A DNA stretch of 64,000 nt from Pseudopontixanthobacter vadosimaris (GTDB lineage Bacteria; Pseudomonadota; Alphaproteobacteria; Sphingomonadales; Sphingomonadaceae): positions 310,001-374,000 of the forward strand of contig NZ_JABASZ010000014.1 in the NCBI RefSeq assembly GCF_012979275.1, written 5' to 3'. Positions 1 to 8,161 of this stretch are shown piece after piece (position 1 is the first letter of the stretch; each line of letters starts with the position of its first letter). Made by a program: the position numbers and the translations under genes. The notes under the pieces are model-generated. The model did not search any database, was not told the origin of the DNA, and saw only the letters and a list, made by a program, of their open reading frames with translations.

Positions 1-1
1 C

Positions 2-859
2 TGCGGCACGCGCGGGCAGCGCGCCTCAACGAATGAAGGCGCCGGCGCCGACTACGCCGACATCAATCCGGGCGTGGCGCGCAACTACACCTGGCACGTT
101 CTGAAAAAGAGCGCCTTCTTCAACCCCGGCGGCACATTCGACCGCGAGCTTGCCGAATACGCCATGACACTGATCGGCACGGTGATCTATGTGCCGCCCA
201 AGGACGACGAGGCAGGCAAGTTCGTGCCTTTCGCAGGCGATGCTTCATCCACCCTGGTGAGCGCACTGCTCGACGGGACGCAGGGCCAGACTGTTCGCGT
301 TTTCCGCTGCGACGAGACCGATCTTTGCCTCAATCCCACCTTCGAGCAGATGAGCCTATCGAATGCAAAGGCCATCCGCCCGCGGGTCACGCTCCTGATC
401 GGGAACATGGTCGATGCGATCCGGGCCGACACCGCGATCGGCAATGCCGAAAAGGAATTGCTGCAGGTCGCCTCGGTCCCCTTGTACAAGATCCTTACCG
501 TCCAGGCCGCCTATGGGCGCGGAATGCCGACTGACGACCGCGACACGCTCGCCGAGATCGCCAGCATCGACCTGCTCTATGCCATCCTCGACCGGATCGT
601 GTCGGAAGCCGGGCGCTCGATGGCGAGCTTCATCGCCGCCGACGAAGCCAAGCTCGCGATCTGGCGCGGCCAGGTTGCTGAGGTGCGTTCGGGGCTCGTC
701 CAGCGACAGGCCACCGGACAGGCCAAGGTCTCCGCTATCATGCAGATCATCGAGAAAACGGCGATGATCGAGAACGCCCTTGCCGCCTCGATGTCGCCCT
801 CGATGTCGGCAGCGCTCGACTGGTCGCGCGGGCTCCAGTCGCGCTCGATTATCCCCTGA
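2..859 (+). CDS. traH: Conjugal pilus assembly protein TraH, C-terminal part (5' end outside window)
   Basis: TraH of F-type type IV secretion helps pilus assembly at the outer membrane/periplasm. The frame is open from base 2 with no convincing internal start, so the gene begins upstream of the window. The first GTG, at 74, lies inside conserved sequence. The segment N-Y-T-W-H-V-L-K-K followed by E-Y-A-M-T-L-I-G-T matches the TraH C-terminal signature (N-x-x-W-x-x-L and the sLxGT motif). The helical tail ends in S-R-S-I-I-P before TGA. traG starts 9 bp downstream, the traH-traG order seen in F-like systems, so the two are probably co-transcribed. The family call is recognition by eye. Confidence 0.85.
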   Translation, partial: CGTRGQRASTNEGAGADYADINPGVARNYTWHVLKKSAFFNPGGTFDRELAEYAMTLIGTVIYVPPKDDEAGKFVPFAGDASSTLVSALLDGTQGQTVRVFRCDETDLCLNPTFEQMSLSNAKAIRPRVTLLIGNMVDAIRADTAIGNAEKELLQVASVPLYKILTVQAAYGRGMPTDDRDTLAEIASIDLLYAILDRIVSEAGRSMASFIAADEAKLAIWRGQVAEVRSGLVQRQATGQAKVSAIMQIIEKTAMIENALAASMSPSMSAALDWSRGLQSRSIIP

Positions 860-868
860 GGCCGCGAC

Positions 869-3571
869 ATGGTCGAGATCTTCACAACCGGCGGCGGCGA
901 ATACATCGTCAATGTCTTGAACGCCGTCGCCGCGTGGACCGGGGCCGGTGGCTACAAGAGCCTGATCCAGGTGGCGCTGGTCATGGGCATGGCGCTTGCG
1001 GTCATTGTCGTCGCGTTCAACCAGGACTGGCGCGCCTGGCTCAACTGGTTCCTCGGCGCGACACTCATCTACATGTGCCTGATGGTGCCGCGCATGGATG
1101 TGCAGGTCACCGACCGTGTCAATCCGAGCCTCGCTCCGGCGACAGTCGCCAATGTCCCGCTCGGGCTCGCGCTCATGGCAAGCTTCACCAGTCAGGCAGG
1201 CGACTACCTTACCCGCTCCGCCGAGCTCGTCTTCGGCCTCCCCGACGATCTCAACTACTCGAAGAACGGCATGATTTATGGCGCGCGCCTGCTCGAAGCG
1301 ACACGGTCCCTGCGCATTGCCGATCCCGAGTTTGCCGCCAATTTCGACGAGCATGTGCGGCAATGCGTGTTCTACGACCTGCTCCTCGGCCGCTACTCGA
1401 TGAAGGAACTGTCCGAAAGCAACGATATCTGGGCGACCATTGCGCCTGGCAGTGCCGCGCGGGCACAGCGCTTCCTCACCCGGCAGGCGGACGATAGCGT
1501 CACGGCCACGATCATCACCTGCCGCGAAGCATACACTGCGCTCTCCAACCAGTGGGCCGGGCTTATTGATGAGATGACACGGGTCGCCGGGCGCCAGCTC
1601 TACCCCCGGCAGACCGAGGCGCTCGCGAAGGCCAAGCTCATCGCAGACCTGCCGATTGCCTATCAATACCTCACCGGCGTCTCGAAGGATGCAAGCAGCA
1701 TCTTCCGCCAGGTTCTGACCATCAACGCCATGAACCAGGCGATGCATGGCTTCGCCGGAGCTAGCGGTGCATCGAGCGTCGATGTGTTCGCGCAGACCCG
1801 CGCCGACATCCAAACCGAACGGACCTATTCCTCGATCGCGCACAACGCGATGAAATGGGTCCCGATCCTCAATGTCGTCCTGACGGTCGTATTCTACGCG
1901 CTTTTTCCGGTGCTCTTCCCACTGTTCCTGATGCCCAAGACCGGACCGATCGCTCTCAGAGGATACGTCACGGGCTTCTTCTATCTGGCAGCTTGGGGGC
2001 CGCTGTTCGTCATCCTGCACATGATCCTGATGCTCAAGGGCGCGAGCGATGTGGCGGCAGCGGGCGGCGCGACCGGTCTCAGCCTCGCGACCTTCTCCGG
2101 CATGACCGACGTCAACAACGATATCGGGATCCTGGCCGGCTACCTCGTCGCATCGATACCGTTCCTTGCAGGCGGCGTCGCCAGGGGCGCGCTCGCAATA
2201 TCGGGCCAGGCAACCAGCTACCTCAATCCGAGCCAGAACGCGGCAGAAGAGGCGGCGCGCGAAGCGAGCACCGGCAATATTTCGCTCGGCAATTCCAGCC
2301 TTGAGAACTCGAACGTGTTTTCGCGCCAGTTTGCGCAAGCCAGCCTTGCTCCCAACATTGGCTACGGCGCCGCGCAGACGCGAACGACGGGCGAAAACGG
2401 CACCCAAACCACCGGCTTCCCGCAGGCCGAGTTCGCGACTGTGCCGACCTCGAGCTATCCGTTCACACCAACGCTAGGGCAGGACTTCTCGAGCCGGCTT
2501 GCGACCATGGCGAGCCAGAGCCGCGGCCAGAGCGAGACATTCTCGAACCTTGCCCAGCAATCGACGAGCTCGGCTGTCACCCGCTTCAGCGAGTTGCGCG
2601 ATGCCTACACCCGCTCGCGCTCGAACGAGAGCGTCAGTGGCACGTCAACGAGCGACAGCATCGGCAGCGCCTTCAGCGAAGTCGACAACGCCTCGAAAAC
2701 ACTCCAGCAGCAGTTCGGGCTGTCGCGCCGCGCGGCCGACGACATTACTGTGTCCTGGTTCCTGAACGGGGATGCCGGTCTCGGGGTCAAAGGAGAACGA
2801 GGCTCGATCAAGGGCACCCTCGGGTTAAAGGGTGGTCGGAACCAGACCTGGACTGACAGTGATATCGGGATCGCCTCCGAGGATCGCTCGCGCATCATGG
2901 GCGCGCTGAGCCAGATCTCGGACAGTCGCAGCTGGTCGAGCACGCGCGAAGGCTTCCTGCGTGAAACGAGTTCGAGTTCGGAGGCGCTGGTGTCAAGCAG
3001 CTCGGCCGGGATCACCACGTCGATCACCGAAGCGCAGAGCTACACCCGCGAAGCGCGCCGAGCCGAGGAGATCGCCAGCCGCCTCGAGAACCAAGCAAGC
3101 TGGTACGAAAGTGCCAATGCCGCAGGCACGCTCAACCTCAGCCAGGCCTATCGCGAATGGGGCATGGCGGAGATCGATGGTAACCGCGACTACTATGGGC
3201 CGGTGCGCTTCGACGACATCGATTTCCAGATGAGTGCGCGGGGCCAGAAACTCCAGGCGCGGTTCGTCGAAAGCTATGCGAACCAGCTCAATGCCGAGAT
3301 CGCGGATGACCTGGCTCTGCCGCCCTTTGCGTCCGTCGCTCGACCCGCTGTGAGCAGCGCAGATGGCGTGCGGGGATCGGTACGGCTTGGCGGGGTACCA
3401 GGGAGCCTTGGCGCCCCCTCAAGCGAGCGTGAAGACATCGCCCGGAATGTAGGTCGGGTCCAACAACAAGGGGACCGGCGGATCGGGACCGTCAAAGGAT
3501 ACCTCGATGGCAAGACTCGCGATGCCAAGGGAGCCTCGGCTGAGGCGGCCGACGATGTGAAGGAATGGTAG
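869..3571 (+). CDS. traG: Mating-pair stabilisation protein TraG (F-type T4SS)
   Basis: 900 residues, close to F TraG (about 940). Its N-terminal domain acts in pilus assembly and its C-terminal domain in mating-pair stabilisation and entry exclusion. Hydrophobic segments are visible near residues 31-50 and 57-74, then a cluster near 331-358, 366-392 and 420-440. This gives an inner-membrane N-terminal half (TraG_N type), followed by a Ser/Thr/Ala-rich soluble tail from about residue 450. The ATG lies 9 bp after the traH stop, in the same presumed operon. The exclusion-specific tail is normally the most variable part, so recipient specificity cannot be read from it. Confidence 0.88.
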   Translation: MVEIFTTGGGEYIVNVLNAVAAWTGAGGYKSLIQVALVMGMALAVIVVAFNQDWRAWLNWFLGATLIYMCLMVPRMDVQVTDRVNPSLAPATVANVPLGLALMASFTSQAGDYLTRSAELVFGLPDDLNYSKNGMIYGARLLEATRSLRIADPEFAANFDEHVRQCVFYDLLLGRYSMKELSESNDIWATIAPGSAARAQRFLTRQADDSVTATIITCREAYTALSNQWAGLIDEMTRVAGRQLYPRQTEALAKAKLIADLPIAYQYLTGVSKDASSIFRQVLTINAMNQAMHGFAGASGASSVDVFAQTRADIQTERTYSSIAHNAMKWVPILNVVLTVVFYALFPVLFPLFLMPKTGPIALRGYVTGFFYLAAWGPLFVILHMILMLKGASDVAAAGGATGLSLATFSGMTDVNNDIGILAGYLVASIPFLAGGVARGALAISGQATSYLNPSQNAAEEAAREASTGNISLGNSSLENSNVFSRQFAQASLAPNIGYGAAQTRTTGENGTQTTGFPQAEFATVPTSSYPFTPTLGQDFSSRLATMASQSRGQSETFSNLAQQSTSSAVTRFSELRDAYTRSRSNESVSGTSTSDSIGSAFSEVDNASKTLQQQFGLSRRAADDITVSWFLNGDAGLGVKGERGSIKGTLGLKGGRNQTWTDSDIGIASEDRSRIMGALSQISDSRSWSSTREGFLRETSSSSEALVSSSSAGITTSITEAQSYTREARRAEEIASRLENQASWYESANAAGTLNLSQAYREWGMAEIDGNRDYYGPVRFDDIDFQMSARGQKLQARFVESYANQLNAEIADDLALPPFASVARPAVSSADGVRGSVRLGGVPGSLGAPSSEREDIARNVGRVQQQGDRRIGTVKGYLDGKTRDAKGASAEAADDVKEW

Positions 3572-3572
3572 C

Positions 3573-3782
3573 TCAGATCAGCCCGTCGTAGATGATCACA
3601 TAGATCAAAAAGGCGAGGAACAGGACCCCGAACAGGATCAATCCAAGCTTGCCCCACGGGTCAGCCCAGGTCTTTTTCCAGGTGTAGGAAGTGAGACGGT
3701 TCTCGGCGATGGCCCGATCTACTTCGCGGAAGCCCTCCCAGCCCTCCTTGCCGCCCGGGGGTGTGTCGTCTGGATCGTTCAT
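3573..3782 (-). CDS. Small single-span membrane protein, unknown function
   Basis: 69 residues, convergent with traG and ending 1 bp beyond its stop. The N-terminal half is acidic and hydrophilic. The C-terminal half has one transmembrane helix (about residues 45-66, L-G-L-I-L-F-G-V-L-F-L-A-F-L-I-Y-V-I-I) after a W-K-K-T-W-A-D-P-W-G-K amphipathic stretch. An AAGGAG ribosome-binding sequence precedes the ATG at suitable distance, which supports a real gene. Nothing in the sequence names a function. Position between traG and the nuclease gene suggests a transfer-region accessory such as an exclusion or membrane-anchoring peptide, but that is inference. Confidence 0.6.
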   Translation of the reverse strand: MNDPDDTPPGGKEGWEGFREVDRAIAENRLTSYTWKKTWADPWGKLGLILFGVLFLAFLIYVIIYDGLI

Positions 3783-3920
3783 CGCTCATTCTCCTTCACA
3801 AGAAGGGAGCCGCCCTCTCCTCTTCTCAGCCCCATCTTGTTGCTGAGAAAATAGCCGAAAATCATCGGAAAAGCGAGCACGGTATCTTGGCTTGCAGGCC
3901 CGAAAATGAAAGGAGTTGGC

Positions 3921-4445
3921 ATGGCAGGAAGATCACCTCAGAATAATGTCTTCGATTTTCACGCAGGAGTTCTCCGACAGAAGCAAGGCAAACGGCGCGG
4001 CCTTGCGCTGCTTGTTGCCGGAGGCTTACTCGTTGGCATTCTGGGCGGCATTCTTGGCATCTACTGGCCTTTTGGTTCGGCGATCGCTGAGGCACGAACC
4101 AAGCACAGCGTTGCCGTTTGCGGCATGGTCAGACGCACTTGTGTCATCGATGGCGACACGATCTGGCTCGAAGGCGTGAAGATCAGGATCGCGGATATCG
4201 ACACGCCTGAAATTTCGCAGCCAAGATGCGATATCGAATACGATCTCGGCATAAGGGCACGCGACAGGTTGGTGGTTCTGCTCAATCAGGGAGAGTTCTC
4301 CGCCGTTCCAATCGGTAATCGAGACGAAGACCAGTACGGTCGTAAGCTCCGTGTCCTGATGCGCGATGGCCGCTCGATCGGCGACCAATTGGTCGCGGAA
4401 GGACTAGCACGAACCTGGTCCGGACGCAGGGAGCCATGGTGCTGA
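3921..4445 (+). CDS. Membrane-anchored thermonuclease-family (SNase-like) protein
   Basis: The staphylococcal nuclease fold is recognisable from V-I-D-G-D-T, the segment I-R-I-A-D-I-D-T-P-E (catalytic Asp and Glu region) and the R-x-x-D-Q-Y-G-R-K-L segment that usually carries the second catalytic Arg. An N-terminal hydrophobic stretch (about residues 27-46) should anchor or export it, so it probably acts on DNA in the periplasm. I chose the ATG at 3921 over an in-frame ATG at 3906 because AAGGAG (3910-3915) sits 5 bases before it. Such nucleases are common in sphingomonad conjugative regions. The stop TGA overlaps the next start in TGATG, so translation is probably coupled. Confidence 0.8.
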   Translation: MAGRSPQNNVFDFHAGVLRQKQGKRRGLALLVAGGLLVGILGGILGIYWPFGSAIAEARTKHSVAVCGMVRRTCVIDGDTIWLEGVKIRIADIDTPEISQPRCDIEYDLGIRARDRLVVLLNQGEFSAVPIGNRDEDQYGRKLRVLMRDGRSIGDQLVAEGLARTWSGRREPWC

Positions 4446-4576
4446 TGCGCATCTGGCCGGACAGTGACGATCCCTTGCCGGGCAACGAGCGGGAATGGAA
4501 ATTGAAGCTCGAAGCATGGCTGCTGGGTATTCCGATTGTCCTTATGCTCATCGCAGGCATCGGGTCACTCTTCTGA
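4445..4576 (+). CDS. 43-residue single-span membrane peptide
   Basis: A very short gene lying between two longer ones. Its ATG (4445) overlaps the thermonuclease stop as TGATG, and its own TGA (4574-4576) overlaps the next ATG in the same TGATG arrangement. The N-terminus is charged (M-R-I-W-P-D-S-D-D), followed by an amphipathic W-K-L-K-L-E stretch and a hydrophobic helix (about residues 24-42, A-W-L-L-G-I-P-I-V-L-M-L-I-A-G-I-G) up to the end. Perfect start/stop chaining at both ends is the main evidence that it is translated. No family is recognised; an alternative in-frame ATG at 4436 is less likely. Confidence 0.55.
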   Translation: MRIWPDSDDPLPGNEREWKLKLEAWLLGIPIVLMLIAGIGSLF

Positions 4577-4767
4577 TGCTCACCCGTGATCAGGAGCTTT
4601 GGGGCATGGCGCTGTGGGTGGATAAGCACCATGGCGACGCCGGAGGTGAATTCATTGCGTCGAAGATCGATCAGCTATACCAGGCCGGCGAGCAGGACGG
4701 GGCAAGACTTTGGCAGAATGTTGCCCGTCGCTATGAGCAACTTGTCGAGCGCAGGACCTATTCCTGA
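4576..4767 (+). CDS. Small DUF6961-like protein
   Basis: 63 residues beginning M-L-T-R-D-Q-E-L-W. The short helical protein with a leading T-R-D-Q-E-L-W-x-x-A-L and a later H-G-x-x-A-x-x-F-I pattern resembles the small sphingomonad family I know as DUF6961, whose function is unknown. The start overlaps the preceding stop (TGATG), giving a three-gene chain of nuclease, membrane peptide and this protein. An upstream in-frame ATG at 4495 lies inside the membrane peptide gene and is rejected. Its last 116 bp overlap a gene on the opposite strand, which is unusual. Confidence 0.6.
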   Translation: MLTRDQELWGMALWVDKHHGDAGGEFIASKIDQLYQAGEQDGARLWQNVARRYEQLVERRTYS

Positions 4768-4960
4768 TAGAACCTTGAGGATCTCTAGCGTCGACTGACT
4801 GCAGATAGGCTTCCAGCCGTTCAAGCGTTCGTCGACGCGGCCTTCGCCCTTGCCTGAGATCGAGTACGAATCGAGGATCGCCAACTGCGCGCCGGCCGAA
4901 GCGCGTTGCCGAAATATGGTGATCTTTCAGATGCTTTTCGATCCGTTCCAGCAAGGTCAT
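4652..4960 (-). CDS. Small HTH-like DNA-binding protein with possibly spurious tail
   Basis: The first ~55 residues (L-L-E-R-I-E-K-H-L ... T-R-F-G-R-R-A-V-G-D-P-R-F-V ... L-R-Q-G-R-R-P ... L-E-R-L-E-A-Y-L) match the small alphaproteobacterial protein family of about 60 residues with a compact HTH-like fold. Here the frame runs on to 102 residues. The extension is Arg-rich, lies antisense to the DUF6961-like gene and lacks a recognisable fold. Either the original stop was lost or the tail is genuine. A GAAAGGG-like site precedes the ATG at 4958-4960. It is divergent from the S24 repressor, and the two share a 110-bp promoter region containing a GTTC-N7-GTTC box. It may be the repressor's partner or target. 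Confidence 0.5.
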   Translation of the reverse strand: MTLLERIEKHLKDHHISATRFGRRAVGDPRFVLDLRQGRRPRRRTLERLEAYLQSVDARDPQGSIRNRSCARQVAHSDGQHSAKVLPRPARRPGIADRSSTQ

Positions 4961-4992
4961 AACCCTTTCGCTCCGACTCGCAAATCCCTTGT

Positions 4993-5007
4993 GTTCTTGT
5001 TATGTTC
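4993..5007. promoter_or_regulatory. GTTC-N7-GTTC box (alphaproteobacterial LexA/SOS-type operator)
   Basis: The sequence GTTC-TTGTTAT-GTTC is an exact direct repeat with 7-bp spacing, the known LexA-box form of alphaproteobacteria. It lies in the 110-bp gap between two divergent genes, one of which encodes a LexA-like S24 repressor. It may bind chromosomal LexA (linking the element to the SOS response), the local repressor, or both. The match is direct; the binding partner is inference. Confidence 0.65.
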
Positions 5008-5070
5008 TTAGTAGGATCACATCCGCGAGTCTAGGAAAATTCCTACAATTGAGATTCGAAGGACAGACAG

Positions 5071-5706
5071 ATGGAACATGTCAGGGAAGAGCTCGACCGG
5101 CTGATCCTCAAGGGCGGATATGGCTACGCCTCGATATCGCGGCTGCTTGGCCGCAACCCTGCCTATGTGCAGCAATTCATCAAGCGCGGTTCACCGCGAA
5201 AGCTCGATGACGAAGACCGAAAGACACTTGCCTGCTTCTTCGGCGTCGATGAGCAAGTGCTCGGCGGTCCCGCCAATCCAGTCAATGATGGTATGGTCGA
5301 GATCCCCGTTCTCGATGTGGAAGCATCTGCTGGATTCGGCGCGGTAGCTGCCAGTGAGACTGCACACACCCGGTTCGGGTTCGATGAGCGGTGGCTGCGG
5401 CACCTGACGTCGGCCAAGAGCGCCAGCCTGTCGATCGTCGGCGTAAAGGGTGACTCGATGGAGCCCACGCTCAGCGATGGTGACGAGGTCCTGGTCGACG
5501 CGTCAGACCATGGCTCACGATTGCGCGATGGAATCTACGTTTTGCGCGCTGATGATGCTCTGGTCGTTAAGCGTATTGCTATCAAGCCTGGTGGCCGACA
5601 AATCACAATCGCCAGCGACAACCCAGCTTATCCAACTTGGCACGACATGGACCGATCTGAGGTGCACGTCGTCGGTCGGGTCATCTGGTTTGGCCGAGCC
5701 TTGTAA
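5071..5706 (+). CDS. LexA/CI-like S24 self-cleaving transcriptional repressor
   Basis: 211 residues. The N-terminal ~60 residues form an HTH-like DNA-binding region (Y-A-S-I-S-R-L-L-G-R-N-P-A-Y-V-Q-Q-F-I). The C-terminal S24 peptidase domain shows the nucleophile Ser129 in G-D-S-M-E-P-T-L and the base Lys167 in V-V-K-R-I. Ala87-Gly88 in E-A-S-A-G-F-G is a plausible autocleavage bond, as in LexA and CI repressors. By family knowledge it should repress promoters until RecA-ssDNA filaments trigger cleavage. In a conjugative element such repressors often control transfer or excision. The start is the ATG at 5071, downstream of the GTTC-N7-GTTC box, so autoregulation is likely. The domain is clear; its targets are unknown. 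Confidence 0.85.
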   Translation: MEHVREELDRLILKGGYGYASISRLLGRNPAYVQQFIKRGSPRKLDDEDRKTLACFFGVDEQVLGGPANPVNDGMVEIPVLDVEASAGFGAVAASETAHTRFGFDERWLRHLTSAKSASLSIVGVKGDSMEPTLSDGDEVLVDASDHGSRLRDGIYVLRADDALVVKRIAIKPGGRQITIASDNPAYPTWHDMDRSEVHVVGRVIWFGRAL

Positions 5707-6111
5707 CGGCAGGACTTGGGCCGAAGGCGGACGGTCCGGTTCTGGTCGGGTAGACAGCAAAGCGGACATTCAGATCACGGTGCGAGAAACGGCCAGAGTG
5801 CAAGGCGAATGCTAAATTGTCCTAAGCCGTAGACTGAACTTCACAAACGCGTTGCAAGAAACAAATGGTGTGGGGTCTCTTTGTGTACGAATTCGACTTT
5901 GAAACCACGGCGGATCAGAGCCTTTCAACCTTAAACAGTTCTCGGAACAGCTAGCGCTATGGCTCTCGGCGGCCCGACAATGTCCGAGCAACGTTGGCAC
6001 GCACCATCTGGTCACCAATTGATCAGCGGGAGTTGGTGACAATTCCAAGCATCCGACCATATCGGTCAGTGCCTTGGTGGTCCATGTAGCAGCGTGCCGA
6101 ATTCGAAAGGG
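5707..6111. other. Intergenic region with an inverted repeat (6011-6040)
   Basis: No convincing gene is seen; the open frames here are short and lack conserved motifs. The region contains GTCACCAATT and AGTTGGTGAC (6011-6020 / 6031-6040), 10-nt arms with one mismatch and a 10-nt spacer, about 70 bp downstream of the stop of the minus-strand gene at 6112. It may be a hairpin ending that transcript, but no T-run follows. A GC-rich stretch near 5720-5770 resembles degenerate intergenic sequence found elsewhere in the window. Confidence 0.35.
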
Positions 6112-6843
6112 TCAGTTCTCGTTACCGTCCGCGGGATACAAGGCGCTCCAACGGTCGCGTATCTGCTCAATTCCCGCGTTCACAAGCGGACCAAGGAAAT
6201 CCGCCGATCTGTCGACAATGCCTTCAGCGACCTGGTCGGCTGCCTCGCCAATGACCTTACTTCCGAGTGTTTTCAGCGCGCCTTTAACAACTGCTTTGAC
6301 ACTGTTGTCGGGTGCCCCGGCATCGACCAGCGCGGCCTTGATCGCCTGATGCTGATCGTCCGGGATGATACTCAGCATGAGGTCCGTCACAGCGCTGAGC
6401 GGCGCCCTGACCAGCGAAGAGTTGAAGGAGGTATCGGAAAAATGTCCAACCTCGCGGATCCGTTGTCGCATGTGCGCAATGGTTAGCGGATTCTCGATCT
6501 CCATCACGAAATAGTCGCCGTCCCTTGCAAACTTTGTCTCAATAAGTGCCTGTTTAACGAGGTCATCCAATCGCGCGCGGTCGCTCCCATGTCGGCGGAT
6601 TTCCAGGTCAAAAATCAGTTGTGAAGCCTTGGTCCTCGTGACCTTCAAATCCGTCATCAGACTGTAAATCGTAGCCTCGGTCTGAAGGATGCCGAGATTG
6701 CGCAAAAGATCAAACACCCCGAGTTCGATCTCCCTTTTGGGTAAGGATCCAAACGCTGGCGTCATAAAGTTTTGCAGAAACGCTGCCGTTTCGGCCCGAA
6801 GTTCGGCTTCATCGACATCAGCTAGCGCGCCTTCAATATCCAT
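6112..6843 (-). CDS. Unknown protein with winged-helix-like segment, divergent from the Mre11/Rad50-like genes
   Basis: 243 residues, not recognised. Residues ~45-80 (G-I-L-Q-T-E-A-T-I-Y-S-L-M ... V-T-R-T-K-A-S-Q-L-I-F-D-L) have the pattern of a winged-helix domain of the TrmB/MarR kind. A second module follows (about 100-150, including I-E-N-P-L-T-I-A-H-M-R-Q-R-I). The C-terminal third is an Ala/Val-rich helical segment that could contact membrane or form helical repeats, though no clear transmembrane span is seen. It is divergent from the phosphoesterase gene with a 205-bp shared upstream region, so it may regulate or belong to the neighbouring cluster. The base composition is less GC-rich than the transfer genes, like the cluster it faces. 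Confidence 0.6.
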   Translation of the reverse strand: MDIEGALADVDEAELRAETAAFLQNFMTPAFGSLPKREIELGVFDLLRNLGILQTEATIYSLMTDLKVTRTKASQLIFDLEIRRHGSDRARLDDLVKQALIETKFARDGDYFVMEIENPLTIAHMRQRIREVGHFSDTSFNSSLVRAPLSAVTDLMLSIIPDDQHQAIKAALVDAGAPDNSVKAVVKGALKTLGSKVIGEAADQVAEGIVDRSADFLGPLVNAGIEQIRDRWSALYPADGNEN

Positions 6844-7048
6844 TTGAGCACTCCATTCAATTTCGTCTCGCTACCGACGCAATATTCGGTTTTTCTGGCA
6901 ACTCTTCGTTTCTCTCTTTAGCTATAGGTAAAGCGCAATTAAGTCGATGAAAACGAAAGCTGTCGCGCGCGGAGTGGCGAAGACAATAAATGCGAAATTT
7001 GTCGAAGCTTGAGCGCAGACCGAATGCTTTGATCAAACAGGGGATAAG

Positions 7049-8161
7049 ATGTTTCGGTTCATCCACACCGCCGACTGGCAATTGGGAAAGCCCTATGCCT
7101 GGGCTGAGCCTGAAGTGCGCAGCGCCCTCACGGACGCGCGCTTCGATGCCATCGACACCATCGGTAAGTTGGCAAACGAGCATTCAGCAACTCATGTTCT
7201 AGTCGCAGGTGACGTCTTCGATACCGAAGGCCCGGACCCCCGGACGATCGTTCAGGCTCTCTCCCGAATGGAGCGGCATGCATGCCACTGGTGGTTGCTA
7301 CCGGGAAATCATGACTTCGTCAGAGCTGGAGGTTTATGGGACCGGATCGAGGCGCGACTACCAGGCAACGTATACTTGATATCGGAGGCTCAGCCTTCGG
7401 AACTTGAAGGGGGTATGTGGCTGTTACCAGCACCGCTGGTTCATCGTCACCAGGATGACGACCCAACCGAAAAATTCGACACGATGAAAACTCCGGGCGC
7501 CAAACTACGCATAGGACTAGCGCATGGTTCGATCGTAGATTTTGGTGCCCAAGGCGAAACCAAGAACCAGATCGCCCCTGATCGTGCTGCGCGCTCCGGC
7601 CTTGACTATCTCGCGCTTGGTGATTGGCATGGTTCGCTGCAAGTAAATGCGCGGACCTGGTACTCAGGAACACCAGAGGTCGACCGTTTTCAGCGCGACG
7701 AACCGGGCAAAGCGCTGCTGGTCGAGCTTAAACAAAGTGCCGAACCCGTCGTTACCGAACTCCGAACAGGAAAGTACCAATGGCTGAAGCGCGACTGGCG
7801 CGTGGACGATGCCGCAGGGTTCGAAGCGCAACGTGCCCAACTTCTCGACGAGTGCAATCCTGCTGAAACGCTAGTTCGATTGACGCTGAGCGGCATAACG
7901 ACACTGACCGACCGCGTCGCCATGCTGAGATCGCTCGAGGACGAACTTGCGCACAGGTTCCGCTACTTCGCCTTCTCAGCAACGGACCTCGTAGCGAAAC
8001 CCAGCGACGACGATCTGGCGGCATTCGCCGCCGAAGGGATCTTGGGAACAGCAGCTTCGACCCTAAATGCTCGTATCCAGGAGGATGGGCCGGAAAGCCT
8101 GATCGCGCGAAGAGCGCTTGAAAGGCTTTTTGTCGAACACGCCAAGGCAATCGGCTCGTGA
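7049..8161 (+). CDS. SbcD/Mre11-like metallophosphoesterase (DNA repair exonuclease family)
   Basis: 370 residues. The calcineurin-like phosphoesterase motifs run in order: H-T-A-D-W-Q-L-G (residues 6-13), G-D-V-F-D (54-58), G-N-H-D (86-89), then A-H-G-S and G-D-W-H-G. These ligate two metals for nuclease activity. In motif I the usual D-x-H is D-W-Q; I believe this is shared by a known subfamily, so it need not mean inactivity. AGGGGAT precedes the ATG. The stop overlaps the next start as GTGA, so the protein is probably made stoichiometrically with the Rad50-like partner, as in SbcCD. Together they would process DNA ends or hairpins, consistent with phage/plasmid defence or repair. It is the first gene of a same-strand cluster to 18338. 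Confidence 0.85.
   Translation: MFRFIHTADWQLGKPYAWAEPEVRSALTDARFDAIDTIGKLANEHSATHVLVAGDVFDTEGPDPRTIVQALSRMERHACHWWLLPGNHDFVRAGGLWDRIEARLPGNVYLISEAQPSELEGGMWLLPAPLVHRHQDDDPTEKFDTMKTPGAKLRIGLAHGSIVDFGAQGETKNQIAPDRAARSGLDYLALGDWHGSLQVNARTWYSGTPEVDRFQRDEPGKALLVELKQSAEPVVTELRTGKYQWLKRDWRVDDAAGFEAQRAQLLDECNPAETLVRLTLSGITTLTDRVAMLRSLEDELAHRFRYFAFSATDLVAKPSDDDLAAFAAEGILGTAASTLNARIQEDGPESLIARRALERLFVEHAKAIGS

Noticed and set aside
356-2407. 683-codon open frame antisense to traH/traG
   Set aside because: High-GC antisense shadow: unusual Arg/His/Asp composition, no motif, entirely covered by two recognised transfer genes.
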